Shown: positions 29,518 through 37,521 of the stretch, piece by piece | Position numbering within the stretch: position 1 is the stretch's first letter | How the letters are laid out: every line of letters starts with the position of its first letter | NCBI RefSeq assembly: GCF_009760405.1 | Contig: NZ_WRPP01000001.1 | Location: 62,001 to 126,000, forward strand | Reading direction: 5' to 3' | DNA: 64,000 bases | Origin: Nocardia terrae | GTDB taxonomy: Bacteria > Actinomycetota > Actinomycetes > Mycobacteriales > Mycobacteriaceae | Position numbers and translations under genes: made by a program | Notes under the pieces: model-generated | The model's database searches: none | Seen by the model: only the letters and a program-made list of their open reading frames with translations | What the model was told of the DNA's origin: nothing

Positions 29518-29643
29518 ATGGGCAGCAGTCCGTCGATCGTCAACATCGGCACCGGCTTCGGCGGCATCGGAAGGGCGCCGGAGCGGACATGGGCCGGGCA
29601 CGACCGGCTCGTTCCGGCCGCCCGCGCGGAATGCGAGGAATAG
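29518..29643 (+). pseudogene. N-terminal stub of a flavin-containing monooxygenase
   Basis: A strong AGGAGAGGG Shine-Dalgarno precedes ATG 29518. The first 18 codons read MGSSPSIVNIGTGFGGIG, which is the FAD-binding GxGxxG beta-alpha start of Baeyer-Villiger/flavin-containing monooxygenases. After that the sequence (RAPERTWAGHDRLVPAAR) no longer follows the family, and it stops at codon 42. Such enzymes have about 480-520 residues, so nearly the whole gene is gone. The stop lies 2 bases before the choD start, so choD may now be translated from the monooxygenase promoter. An authentic 41-residue peptide cannot be excluded. Confidence 0.65.
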
Positions 29644-29645
29644 CA

Positions 29646-31370
29646 ATGCGATTCGACTACGACGTCCTGGTCATCGGTTCCGGCTTCGGCGGCAGCGTGA
29701 GCGCGCTGCGGCTGACCGAGAAGGGTTATCGCGTCGGCGTGCTGGAAGCCGGGCGGCGGTTCGAGGACCACGAATTCGCGAGGACCTCGTGGCGGCTGCG
29801 GCAGTACCTGTGGGCGCCGGCCTTGGGCTGCTTCGGGATTCAGCGACTGGCGCTGCTGAACGACACCTTCATCATGGCGGGCGCGGGTGTCGGCGGCGGA
29901 TCGCTGGTGTACGCCAACACGCTCTACGAGCCGCCGGACAAGTTCTACGCCGACCGGCAGTGGGGGCACATCACCGACTGGAAGGACGAGCTGGCCGCCC
30001 ATTACGACCAGGCCAAGCGGATGCTGGGCGTCACGGTCAACCCCGCGACCACCCCGACCGACCGCGTATTGCTGGAAGTCGCCGAGGACCTGGGGATCGC
30101 CGACACCTACCAGCGGACCCCGGTCGGCGTGTTCTTCGGCGGTCCCGGGCGGCGTCCCGGCGAGGACGTGCCGGACCCGTTCTTCGGCGGGGCCGGACCG
30201 GATCGGCGCACCTGCACGCATTGCGGGGAGTGCATGACCGGCTGCCGCCACAATGCCAAGAACACCTTGGTCAAGAACTATCTGTATCTGGCCGAAAAGG
30301 CCGGAGCCACCGTGCATCCGCTGACCACCGTCACCGATGTACGACCGCTGTCCGGCGGCGGCTACGCGGTGACGACCACCCGCACCGGCCGCTGGGTGCG
30401 CAGGCGGAAGCGCGAATTCACCGCGGAGCAGGTGATTTTCGCGGCCGCCGCACTCGGCACGCAGAAACTGCTGCACCGGCTGCGCGACCGCGGCTCGCTG
30501 CCGCACATTTCGCCGCGCCTGGGCTACCTGTCCCGCACCAATTCCGAAGAGCTGCTGGCGGTTCGCAGCCGCCGCAAGGACAGCGACTTCACCAAGGGCG
30601 TGGCCATCACCTCGTCGGTGCACCCCGATCACGACACCCACATCGAGCCGGTCCGCTACGGCAAGGGCAGCAATGCCATGTCCCCCATGACCACCGCCAT
30701 GGTCGGCGGTGACGGCCCGCGCTGGCGCGGCTGGCTGCGCGAGCTCGCCCGCAACCGCCGCGACCTGGTCCGCATCCACAACCCCCGCCGTTGGTCCGAA
30801 CAGACCCTCGGCCTGCTGGTCATGCAGTCGGTCGACAACTCCATCACCACCTACACCAAACGCGGCCCCTTCGGCCGCCGCATGACCACCAAACAGGGTG
30901 AGGGCCAACCCAATCCGGACTGGATCCCTGCCGGCCACGAGTTCGCCCTCCGCCTGGCCGACAAGATCGACGGCGTCCCCACCGCCGCCACCAGCTCCAG
31001 CATCTTCAACATCCCCATGACCGGTCATTTCATCGGCGGCTGCGTCATCGGCGACACCCCCGCCACCGGCGTGGTGGACCCCTACCACCGCCTCTACGGC
31101 CACCCCGGCCTGCACATCATCGACGGCTCCACCATCTCCGCCAACCTCGGCGTCAATCCCTCCCTCACCATCGCCGCCCAAGCCGAACGAGCAATCTCGT
31201 TGTGGCCCAACAAGGGCGAGCAGGACCCCCGCCCAGCCCCGGGTTCGTCCTACGTGCGTATCGCCCCGACCCCACCCCACACCCCGGTCGTCCCGCCCAC
31301 CGCTCCAGCGGCCCTGCGCCTACCCATCGTCGGAATCAACGACACCCGCACCGACACAGCGAACAGCTAG
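29646..31370 (+). CDS. choD: GMC oxidoreductase, ChoD-type (annotated cholesterol oxidase)
   Basis: The 574-residue flavoprotein is close to mycobacterial ChoD (578). The FAD site is DYDVLVIGSGFGGSVSALRL with the second strand GVLEAGRRF; AGAGVGGGSLVYANTLY and the C-terminal GLHIIDGSTISANLGVNPS are GMC hallmarks. A CxxCxxCxxxC motif (Cys190, 193, 196, 200) is present. The family is named after cholesterol oxidase but differs from authentic secreted ChoE-type enzymes, and no signal peptide is present. ATG 29646 has GAGGAA upstream. It follows the monooxygenase stub and is convergent with a nitronate monooxygenase gene. Confidence 0.88.
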   Translation: MRFDYDVLVIGSGFGGSVSALRLTEKGYRVGVLEAGRRFEDHEFARTSWRLRQYLWAPALGCFGIQRLALLNDTFIMAGAGVGGGSLVYANTLYEPPDKFYADRQWGHITDWKDELAAHYDQAKRMLGVTVNPATTPTDRVLLEVAEDLGIADTYQRTPVGVFFGGPGRRPGEDVPDPFFGGAGPDRRTCTHCGECMTGCRHNAKNTLVKNYLYLAEKAGATVHPLTTVTDVRPLSGGGYAVTTTRTGRWVRRRKREFTAEQVIFAAAALGTQKLLHRLRDRGSLPHISPRLGYLSRTNSEELLAVRSRRKDSDFTKGVAITSSVHPDHDTHIEPVRYGKGSNAMSPMTTAMVGGDGPRWRGWLRELARNRRDLVRIHNPRRWSEQTLGLLVMQSVDNSITTYTKRGPFGRRMTTKQGEGQPNPDWIPAGHEFALRLADKIDGVPTAATSSSIFNIPMTGHFIGGCVIGDTPATGVVDPYHRLYGHPGLHIIDGSTISANLGVNPSLTIAAQAERAISLWPNKGEQDPRPAPGSSYVRIAPTPPHTPVVPPTAPAALRLPIVGINDTRTDTANS

Positions 31371-31396
31371 CAAGATCGGTGTCCTGTCACCCGCGT

Positions 31397-32374
31397 TCAG
31401 AGCGCCAGCAGCCGCGCTTTGGCCTCGTCGTATTCGCGGATGAGGCGCTCGACCAGCTCTGCGGCCGGGAGGACGGCATCGACGGAGCCGATGCCCTGCC
31501 CGGACCCCCAGATATCCTTCCAAGGTTTGGCGCCCGGGGTGCTCGAATCCGATTCGCCGGTACCGAAATCCATGGCCGTGGGGTCGGATTGCCCCAGGTT
31601 GTCAGGGTCCATGCCGGCAGCCGAAATGCTCCCGCGCAGGTAGTTGCCGTGCACGCCGGTGAACAGGTTGGAGTACACGATGTCGCCCGCCCTGGAGTCG
31701 ACGATCATCTGCTTGTAGCCCGGAACGGCATTGGCCTCGTCGGTCGCGATGAACGCCGAGCCGATGTAAGCGAGGTCCGCACCCGCAGCCTGCGCCGCGA
31801 GAATGGAGCGACCGTGGGCGATCGCCCCCGAGAGCAGCAGCGGCCCATCGAACCAGTCCCGAATCTCCTGGATCAGAGCGAACGGAGACTGGGTGCCCGC
31901 ATGCCCGCCCGCTCCGGCGGAGACCGCGATCAGCCCGTCCGCCCCGCGCTCGACGGCCTTGTGCGCGAACACATTATTGATGATGTCGTGCAACACGATG
32001 CCGCCGTAGGAATGCACGGCCTCGTTCACATCCGGCCGCGCGCCGAGCGAGGTGATGACGATCGGCACCTTGTGCTCGACGACCGTGGCCAGGTCTTCCT
32101 CCAGCCGGTCATTGCTCTTGTGCACGATCAGGTTCACCGCATACGGCGCGGACGGCCGCTCCGGATTGTCGGCGTCGTGCTTGGCCAGCTCCTCGTTGAT
32201 CCGCACCAGCCACTCTTTGAACAGCGACTGCGGTCGCGCGTTCAGCGACGGGAACGAGCCCACGATGCCCGCCTTGGACTGCGCGATCACCAACTCGGGC
32301 CCGGACACGATGAACATGGGAGAGGCGACCGCGGGCAGACGCAGACGCTCGGACAGGATGGGCGGCACGCTCAT
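31397..32374 (-). CDS. Nitronate monooxygenase / enoyl reductase-type FMN protein
   Basis: The 325-residue TIM-barrel flavoprotein belongs to the 2-nitropropane dioxygenase-like family. It has RLPAVASPMFIVSGPELV at the N-terminus, AVSAGAGGHAG for phosphate and FMN binding, and LLLSGAIAHGRSILAAQAAGADLAYIGSAF for the FMN phosphate loop. Reactions in the family range from nitronate oxidation to CoA-ester chemistry, so the substrate is open. It lies 73 bases downstream of an MpaB-type oxygenase on the same strand and could be in its operon. Confidence 0.85.
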   Translation of the reverse strand: MSVPPILSERLRLPAVASPMFIVSGPELVIAQSKAGIVGSFPSLNARPQSLFKEWLVRINEELAKHDADNPERPSAPYAVNLIVHKSNDRLEEDLATVVEHKVPIVITSLGARPDVNEAVHSYGGIVLHDIINNVFAHKAVERGADGLIAVSAGAGGHAGTQSPFALIQEIRDWFDGPLLLSGAIAHGRSILAAQAAGADLAYIGSAFIATDEANAVPGYKQMIVDSRAGDIVYSNLFTGVHGNYLRGSISAAGMDPDNLGQSDPTAMDFGTGESDSSTPGAKPWKDIWGSGQGIGSVDAVLPAAELVERLIREYDEAKARLLAL

Positions 32375-32447
32375 GACAACTCTCGTTACTCTCCGGGGCT
32401 TCCCCTGAAACCCCTTTTCAACCGGCAGGTTACTAGGCGGTAAGAAG

Positions 32448-33701
32448 TCAGGCCGCGCGGGCTCGGGCCAGTCGATCGTGGCGGGCGTAGCTGCGATCCG
32501 GGCTGTTCACCAGCGCGGCCCGGCGCATCATGCGCTCGGTGACGCGCCGGCCCACGCGCTCGCTCAGTCGCGTCGCGCCGGGAATGAGCCTGCGGGGCAC
32601 CTCCAGGGCGCCGTTGATCGCCGCGGTGGCCAGCACCGCCGCCAGGAAGATCCGGCTGTAGGGCATCTCCAGGAAGTCGGAGTTGGTCTTGCCCAGTAGG
32701 ATTCGGCTGTAGGACACGGAGTACAGGGTGAAGGCGCGGCGCATGAGCCGCGACCGCAGGGTGGAGTCGTCGAAGCCGTAGATCGGACCGAGGGCGGACA
32801 CCAGCGCCTTGGACAAGGCCCGCGAATCCTCGTCGGGCAGGAACTCGTAATCGGCCTGCAGCCACAACAGTCGCCAGGTGTCGGTCTCGTCGGCGGGCAG
32901 GATCTCCGGATCGAGCCCGATCACATGGCCGACATAGCGCCACAGGTGATAGACCGCCGCCTTCTCCTTCTTGGAAAACGTCAGCCCCACCGCATTACAT
33001 CCGGCAATCGTGGCCAGCGAGAACAACATCAGCGTGCCCGCGGTCAGCGATTGGTTGATGGGGTGATCCCAGTTCTCGTAGTCCCAGTCCGGCCGCCGGT
33101 TCATGCCCGCCCGCACCTGCGCGTGCATGAGCCGGACCCGGACGGTGTTCTTGAATCCCGGCGCGAACCGCTCCAGCCCGCCCTGTGCGGTCACATCGAT
33201 CCACCAGGTCGCGGTCTCGACGACCCGGCGCGGGGCCATGAGCTCGGCCGACAGGCCGCCGGTGCCGACGAGCACCTTGCCCGCTCGCGAGGCCAGGTAT
33301 CCGCCATTGAGTGAGAACATCGACAGCGCAAGGTTTGTCGCCCACGGCCCGACCCGCCCGCTGACTCGTGCGGCCCGGTCCAGCTTGTCCTGATCGAGCC
33401 AGAACGGCACCGAATCGATCTGCGCGAAGAAGGCTTTCAGCTCGGCGGGCGCGTCGGGCACCGCGTCGATGCCGTTCTCCAGGGCCGTCTCGAACATGGC
33501 CCGCCCCTGCCCGACCGGCAGCCGCCCGAACATCGTGACTACGGCGTCGGCGAGCGGATCGCCCATCTTCGTGAACTTGCGGTAGGCCGCCTGCTGTTCG
33601 GCCGTCGGCCGGATATCGCCGGGGCCGATCAGGCGGATACCGGCATTGAACGGGAACTCCCGGAAGATCACCGGATCGGGCAACTGCTCGGAACGCGCCA
33701 T
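32448..33701 (-). CDS. MpaB-family oxygenase (DUF2236), long form
   Basis: The 417-residue protein has the DUF2236/MpaB fold, a heme-type oxygenase family that includes latex-clearing protein Lcp and the ER-bound oxygenase MpaB. It shows FFAQIDSVPFWLDQDKLDRA, VRLMHAQVRAGM (with the conserved Arg/His helix), WRYVGHVIGLDPEILPADE and LLGKTNSDFLEMP. The start MARSEQLPDP has AGGAGG 6 bases upstream. It is divergent from a TetR gene across a region with two perfect operators, so transcription is very probably under that regulator. The substrate is unknown; lipids or terpenoids are plausible. Confidence 0.85.
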   Translation of the reverse strand: MARSEQLPDPVIFREFPFNAGIRLIGPGDIRPTAEQQAAYRKFTKMGDPLADAVVTMFGRLPVGQGRAMFETALENGIDAVPDAPAELKAFFAQIDSVPFWLDQDKLDRAARVSGRVGPWATNLALSMFSLNGGYLASRAGKVLVGTGGLSAELMAPRRVVETATWWIDVTAQGGLERFAPGFKNTVRVRLMHAQVRAGMNRRPDWDYENWDHPINQSLTAGTLMLFSLATIAGCNAVGLTFSKKEKAAVYHLWRYVGHVIGLDPEILPADETDTWRLLWLQADYEFLPDEDSRALSKALVSALGPIYGFDDSTLRSRLMRRAFTLYSVSYSRILLGKTNSDFLEMPYSRIFLAAVLATAAINGALEVPRRLIPGATRLSERVGRRVTERMMRRAALVNSPDRSYARHDRLARARAA

Positions 33702-33727
33702 TGCGTGCCTCCTGTGTGCGCTCAGTC

Positions 33728-33773
33728 TCTGGTGAAGGACGTCACCAGAACTTTGGTGATAGTCTTCACCAAA
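33728..33773. promoter_or_regulatory. Tandem TetR operators, consensus TTGGTGA-N6-TCACCAA
   Basis: TCTGGTGA-N6-TCACCAGA (33728-33749) and TTTGGTGA-N6-TCACCAAA (33752-33773) are both perfect palindromes with 8-bp arms. Their centres are exactly 24 bp apart. They fill the gap between the divergent MpaB oxygenase and TetR genes, starting 27 bases from the oxygenase start and ending 33 bases from the TetR start. Confidence 0.85.
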
Positions 33774-33805
33774 CTGGGCGGCAAGGCAACAGACAGGGCG
33801 GAATC

Positions 33806-34453
33806 GTGGAAGCACCCCGTGGTCGATACGCCGGGCTCAGCGCCGACGAGCGCCGGTCCCAGCGGCGTGAACAACTGCGTGCGGCGGCGCTGGACGTCAT
33901 CGCCGAGGAGGGCGTCGCGGGCCTGAAGGTGCGAGCGTTGTCCGTCCGCGCGGGGCTGAACGACCGTTACTTCTATGAGGCCTACGGACATACCGACCGA
34001 CTGCTGTACGAGCTCGTCGACGAGCAGCTGGCCGAGGTCGTCGCGGCCGTCATGGGCGTCATCGCCACCGCGCCCGCCGACACCCGGATCCGCCTGCGGG
34101 CCGTGATCGAGGCGGGCGTCACCGCCATCGCCGATCATCCGGCCCGCCGCCGGCTGGCCATCGATATGCAGACCACCGAGGAATTGCGCAACCGCAGAAC
34201 CGATCTCGTCGGAGTGGTCGCCCAGGTCATGCTCGATCAGGGGCGCGAACTGCTCGGCGACGCCGCGGTCACCGGCCTGCATTCCGAGCTGGCCGCCCGC
34301 ACGGTCGCCCACGGCGGCCTGGAGATCCTCATCGAATGGCTGCGCGGCGAGCTGGACATCGACCGCGCCCAGCTCGTCGACTTCCTGGTGGCGATGATCC
34401 TGACGGCTTCCGAGATCACCACCACCGTGCAGCGCGAGATGTCTACCAGCTGA
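33806..34453 (+). CDS. TetR-family regulator
   Basis: The 215-residue protein has an N-terminal TetR HTH (RREQLRAAALDVIAEEGVAG, KVRALSVRAGLNDRYFYEAY) and an all-helical ligand domain. The recognition helix RAGLNDRYFYEAYGHTD departs from the usual ..S.GTLY.HF pattern. The GTG start at 33806 follows AGGG; no ATG in frame fits. It presumably binds the two palindromes in its own promoter, repressing itself and the divergent MpaB oxygenase. The last 11 bases overlap the convergent second MpaB gene. Confidence 0.85.
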   Translation: MEAPRGRYAGLSADERRSQRREQLRAAALDVIAEEGVAGLKVRALSVRAGLNDRYFYEAYGHTDRLLYELVDEQLAEVVAAVMGVIATAPADTRIRLRAVIEAGVTAIADHPARRRLAIDMQTTEELRNRRTDLVGVVAQVMLDQGRELLGDAAVTGLHSELAARTVAHGGLEILIEWLRGELDIDRAQLVDFLVAMILTASEITTTVQREMSTS

Positions 34454-35309
34454 CGGCCTTTTCGGCCGCCCGGATCTTCCGGTACACGCGCCGGTCATAG
34501 CGCAGCGGCCGGGGGACCAGCGGCCAGGCCGATCGGACCGCCCCGGCGAAGAGACGGAATCCGAACTCGTCCAGGCGCTTCCATTCGATACCGAGAATCT
34601 CGCGGCCGCGGTCGGGCATCAGGGCCGCCAACAGCCAGATATTGAATTCCATGAACGGTCGCCGGATCACCGCCCACACCCACTCGGGAATGCCGGGCAC
34701 CGGCGGGATCGGGGTGGTCGCGGCGTTCAGCGCGAAGTCGGTGGTCTCGTTGGACTCCAGCTCGTGCGCGAGCATGTGGTCCCAATACGCCTGGAACTCT
34801 TCGTAAGTCCCGAAGACCGGCTGCATGGACAGCCCGTAGCGTTCCCACCAGGTGACGCCCTCGGCCCACAGTTGTTCCTTCTGGGCGGGCTTGAGCGGTG
34901 TCCCGAAGACCTCGTTCATGGTCATCACGGCCTCGACGAAGGTGACGTGCGTCCACCAGAAGATGTCGGGACGCAGTGCGTGATAACGGTTTCCGTGGTG
35001 ATCGACGCCCTTGAGGTCGCGGTGGTAGTCGCGCACCCGTCCGGCGGCCTCGGATTCCGGCGGGTCGTAGAGGGAGTCCTCGATCTTCGGGACCGAGCGC
35101 AGCAGGCGATCCCACGGGTCGTCGAAGAAGTTCGAATGCTGTTGCAGCGCGGCGCTGACGGCCGGATGCATGTTCTGCAGCGTGCCGGAGCGGCCGAAGA
35201 AGAGCTTCAATCGCTGGTCCCCGAAGTACTCCCACAGCAGTGAGCCGGGGCCGAGGGGCGCGCCGCTCGGCGGGGTCGTCGGCTGCTCGGTCTCTGCTGC
35301 GCTGGTCAT
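34443..35309 (-). CDS. MpaB-family oxygenase (DUF2236), short form
   Basis: The 288-residue DUF2236 protein begins with a Pro/Thr-rich stretch, then GSLLWEYFGDQRLKLFFGRSG, the typical N-terminal helix. Conserved blocks are LRPDIFWWTHVTFVEAVM, ERYGLSMQPVFGTYEEFQAYW and RRPFMEFNIWLLAALMPD. It differs in length and sequence from the long-form gene at 32448, so this is a second, distinct oxygenase. It is divergent from a TetR gene with a cluster of TGTCGC half-sites between. The 3' end overlaps the preceding TetR gene by 11 bases, tail to tail. Confidence 0.85.
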   Translation of the reverse strand: MTSAAETEQPTTPPSGAPLGPGSLLWEYFGDQRLKLFFGRSGTLQNMHPAVSAALQQHSNFFDDPWDRLLRSVPKIEDSLYDPPESEAAGRVRDYHRDLKGVDHHGNRYHALRPDIFWWTHVTFVEAVMTMNEVFGTPLKPAQKEQLWAEGVTWWERYGLSMQPVFGTYEEFQAYWDHMLAHELESNETTDFALNAATTPIPPVPGIPEWVWAVIRRPFMEFNIWLLAALMPDRGREILGIEWKRLDEFGFRLFAGAVRSAWPLVPRPLRYDRRVYRKIRAAEKAVSW

Positions 35310-35368
35310 GGCTCGGCCTCCACGTCATTGGGAACTCCTGCCTGGACAGTGCAACATATTGTCTCTCA

Positions 35369-35408
35369 TTGTCGCAAGACCAAGCGACAAATTGTGTCGC
35401 TCTGTCGC
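35369..35408. promoter_or_regulatory. Cluster of TGTCGC half-sites (TetR operator region)
   Basis: TTGTCGC-N8-GCGACAA (35369-35390) is a perfect palindrome. The same right arm forms a second one, GCGACA-N5-TGTCGC (35384-35400), and a further TGTCGC lies at 35403-35408. All lie between the divergent short MpaB oxygenase and TetR genes. The neighbouring TetR protein is the obvious candidate ligand. Confidence 0.75.
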
Positions 35409-35441
35409 ATATCGATAGACTCCGCTCAGGAGGTGCCGCCG

Positions 35442-36065
35442 GTGGAATCACCCTTGTCGCTGCAGGCGTTGCTCACGGTCGCCGAGCCCGGCGATGCCGT
35501 GGACACGCGCATCAAAGAGGCCGCGCTGGAACAGTTCGCGCTCGTCGGCATCCGCCGGACCAGCGCCGATGACATCGCCAAGCGGGCGGGCGTCAACCGG
35601 GCCACGCTCTACCGGCGCATGGGCGGCCGCGAGGAGATCACCCGGGCCGCGCTCTCGCACGAGGTGCGGAGAACCCTCGCCGAGATCGAGCAGCGCCTCG
35701 GCGACATCGCGGATCCGCTGGAACGGCACAGCCGCGGATTCGTCGTCACGGTCACGACGCTGCGCGACCATCCGCTGCTGCGCCGACTCTTCGCGGTCGA
35801 CAAGGATGAGGTGCTCAGCTGGCTGACCCTCGAGGCCGGTGAAATCCTGAGCATCGCAACCCTCTTCGTCACCGCCCAGGTTCGGGACGGCCGGGCGCAG
35901 CTCGGGCTGACCGGTGTCGATCAGGCGGAGTTCTACGCCTCGACCATCGTGCGGCTCATCCACTCGCTGGTCCTCACGCCCGACGCCCCGCCCCGGCTGG
36001 ATTCCGAGGACCAGTTGCGCGACTATGCCGTCCGCTACCTGCAGCCGCTGCTGACCGCGCCCTGA
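35442..36065 (+). CDS. TetR-family regulator
   Basis: The 207-residue protein has the TetR HTH at DTRIKEAALEQFALVGIRR and SADDIAKRAGVNRATLYRRM, followed by a helical effector domain. The start is the GTG at 35442, with AGGAGG 8 bases upstream; the in-frame GTG at 35433 overlaps the Shine-Dalgarno itself. It is divergent from the short MpaB oxygenase and probably controls it through the TGTCGC repeats. The ligand is unknown. Confidence 0.85.
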   Translation: MESPLSLQALLTVAEPGDAVDTRIKEAALEQFALVGIRRTSADDIAKRAGVNRATLYRRMGGREEITRAALSHEVRRTLAEIEQRLGDIADPLERHSRGFVVTVTTLRDHPLLRRLFAVDKDEVLSWLTLEAGEILSIATLFVTAQVRDGRAQLGLTGVDQAEFYASTIVRLIHSLVLTPDAPPRLDSEDQLRDYAVRYLQPLLTAP

Positions 36066-36144
36066 CCCGCACCGATTCGACTCTGGACGGATCGGGTTCG
36101 GCGTCTCAGGATGAGACCGGATCTTCGCCGATGAGGAGCAGGGC

Positions 36145-36705
36145 ATGGTGGCCGAATCTGTCAGGCCGAACGAGCAGCGGGTGGACTGGCTGGCGGGCGG
36201 GGTGCGGCGATCGGTCGCGTCGGAGCGGATCGTCGGGGTCGCGACCGAGTTGTTCCAGGCGCGCGGGTTCGACCATGTGGGGATGGATGAGGTGGCGAGT
36301 GCGGTCGGGTGTTCACGGGCCACGCTGTACCGGCATTTTCCGGGGAAGGCCGCGCTGTTCGACGCGGTCATGGCGAAGTCGGCGATCCGGGTGGCCGAGC
36401 GGGTGACGGCGGCGGTGCGGCGTTATGACGGGTCGCGGCGGATCGTGGAGGCGATTCTGGCGTCGGTGGCGGCGGTGCGGTCGGATCCGGTGCTGGCCAA
36501 GGGGTTCGCGGGGAGCCGGGCGGGCGGCAGCGACGGGGCCTTCGCGAGTTCGCCGGAGCTGGGGCGGATCGCGACGCTGCTGACCGGGATCGCGCCGGAT
36601 GACGAAGCGGCGCAATGGATCGTGCGCATGGTGTTGTCGCTGCTGACCTGGCCGCTGGCCGACGCCGCGAGCGAACGCCGGATGGTGGAGCGGTTCATTC
36701 GCTGA
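36145..36705 (+). CDS. TetR-family regulator
   Basis: The 186-residue protein has its HTH at ASERIVGVATELFQARGFDH and MDEVASAVGCSRATLYRHF (the classical TetR recognition helix). The remainder is helical and ends MVERFIR. ATG 36145 is preceded by AGGAGCAGGGC. It follows another TetR gene by 79 bases in the same direction and ends tail to tail with a third, overlapping by 11 bases. No obvious palindrome is seen close upstream, so its target is not clear. Confidence 0.85.
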   Translation: MVAESVRPNEQRVDWLAGGVRRSVASERIVGVATELFQARGFDHVGMDEVASAVGCSRATLYRHFPGKAALFDAVMAKSAIRVAERVTAAVRRYDGSRRIVEAILASVAAVRSDPVLAKGFAGSRAGGSDGAFASSPELGRIATLLTGIAPDDEAAQWIVRMVLSLLTWPLADAASERRMVERFIR

Positions 36706-37396
36706 GCTGGGGGACCGGGAGCAGGGGAGCTTCGGGGTCGAGGGTCAGGCCCCGGGCCTCGGCGGTGGCGGACAGGGCTCCCCAGGCGAAGGCGCTGAGT
36801 TCCTCCGCGAGTTCCTTGGCGGAGATCACCGGTTCGTTGAGCCAGCGCAGCACGCCCAGGCCGATCGCGCCGAGCATGGAGTCGACCACGAACTGGGTGT
36901 GGTCGCCGTTCGCGCCGCGCAGTCGCAGCACGCCGGAGAAGAAGTCGGCAACTGTATCGGACAGTGGACGGCCATCGTCGATCAAACGCGCCGCGCCGAA
37001 GGCCGTGACCACCTGGGAGCTGACAATGAACCGAAACAGGTTGGGCCGCTCGGCCACCAGATCGATGTAGGCCGACAGGGCCGTGCGCACGGCGTCGCGC
37101 ACCGGACCGGTCGGATCCAGGTGCGGGGTCACCCGTTCGACGATGAGTTGCTGCACGCGCCCGCTCACCGCGGCCAGCAGTTCCACCTTGTCGCCGAAGA
37201 AGCGATAGAGCTTGGGGCGCGGTATACCAGCGGTTTTCACCACATCGTCGATGGAGAGCTCGGGGCCGTGGGCGTCGATGGCGCGGATGGTGGCCTCGAT
37301 GAGTTCGGCCCGGACCGTGGTGCGATGCGTGTGCCAGCGGTCGTGGCGGGCGTCACCCTTCAGCTCGGCCGGGCGGTCGCGAGGGTGGGAGGCCAT
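36695..37396 (-). CDS. TetR-family regulator
   Basis: The 233-residue protein starts with a charged tail (MASHPRDRPAELKGDARHDR), then the HTH (RAELIEATIRAIDAHGPELS, IDDVVKTAGIPRPKLYRFFG) and a ligand domain of the TetR_C type seen near long-chain or lipid-modifying genes. It is divergent from the five-gene hydrolase-monooxygenase operon with 125 bases between, so it is the best candidate for that operon's regulator. The gap contains the operon promoter and a small GTAC-TAG-GTAC repeat near 37483-37496. Confidence 0.87.
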   Translation of the reverse strand: MASHPRDRPAELKGDARHDRWHTHRTTVRAELIEATIRAIDAHGPELSIDDVVKTAGIPRPKLYRFFGDKVELLAAVSGRVQQLIVERVTPHLDPTGPVRDAVRTALSAYIDLVAERPNLFRFIVSSQVVTAFGAARLIDDGRPLSDTVADFFSGVLRLRGANGDHTQFVVDSMLGAIGLGVLRWLNEPVISAKELAEELSAFAWGALSATAEARGLTLDPEAPLLPVPQLSE

Positions 37397-37434
37397 GGGG
37401 CAGATTGTAATTCGATTCGTTAGGGCACACCCCC

Positions 37435-37463
37435 TTGTGTGGTGTCTGGGACAATCCTACACT
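37435..37463 (+). promoter_or_regulatory. Putative promoter of the hydrolase-monooxygenase operon
   Basis: TTGTGT at 37435-37440 and TACACT at 37458-37463 have the ideal 17-base spacing. The start point would lie about 50 bases before the first gene. It is the only good match in the divergent gap. Confidence 0.5.
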
Positions 37464-37521
37464 GGGCCGTACATCGAACACGTAGTACTAGGTACTTAGT
37501 GTTGCACCAAGGACGGTCAAG

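Noticed and set aside
29646..31370. Calling the GMC enzyme an authentic cholesterol oxidase
   Set aside because: It has no signal peptide, belongs to the ChoD rather than ChoE type, and has a Cys motif foreign to classical oxidases. The name is kept only as a family label.
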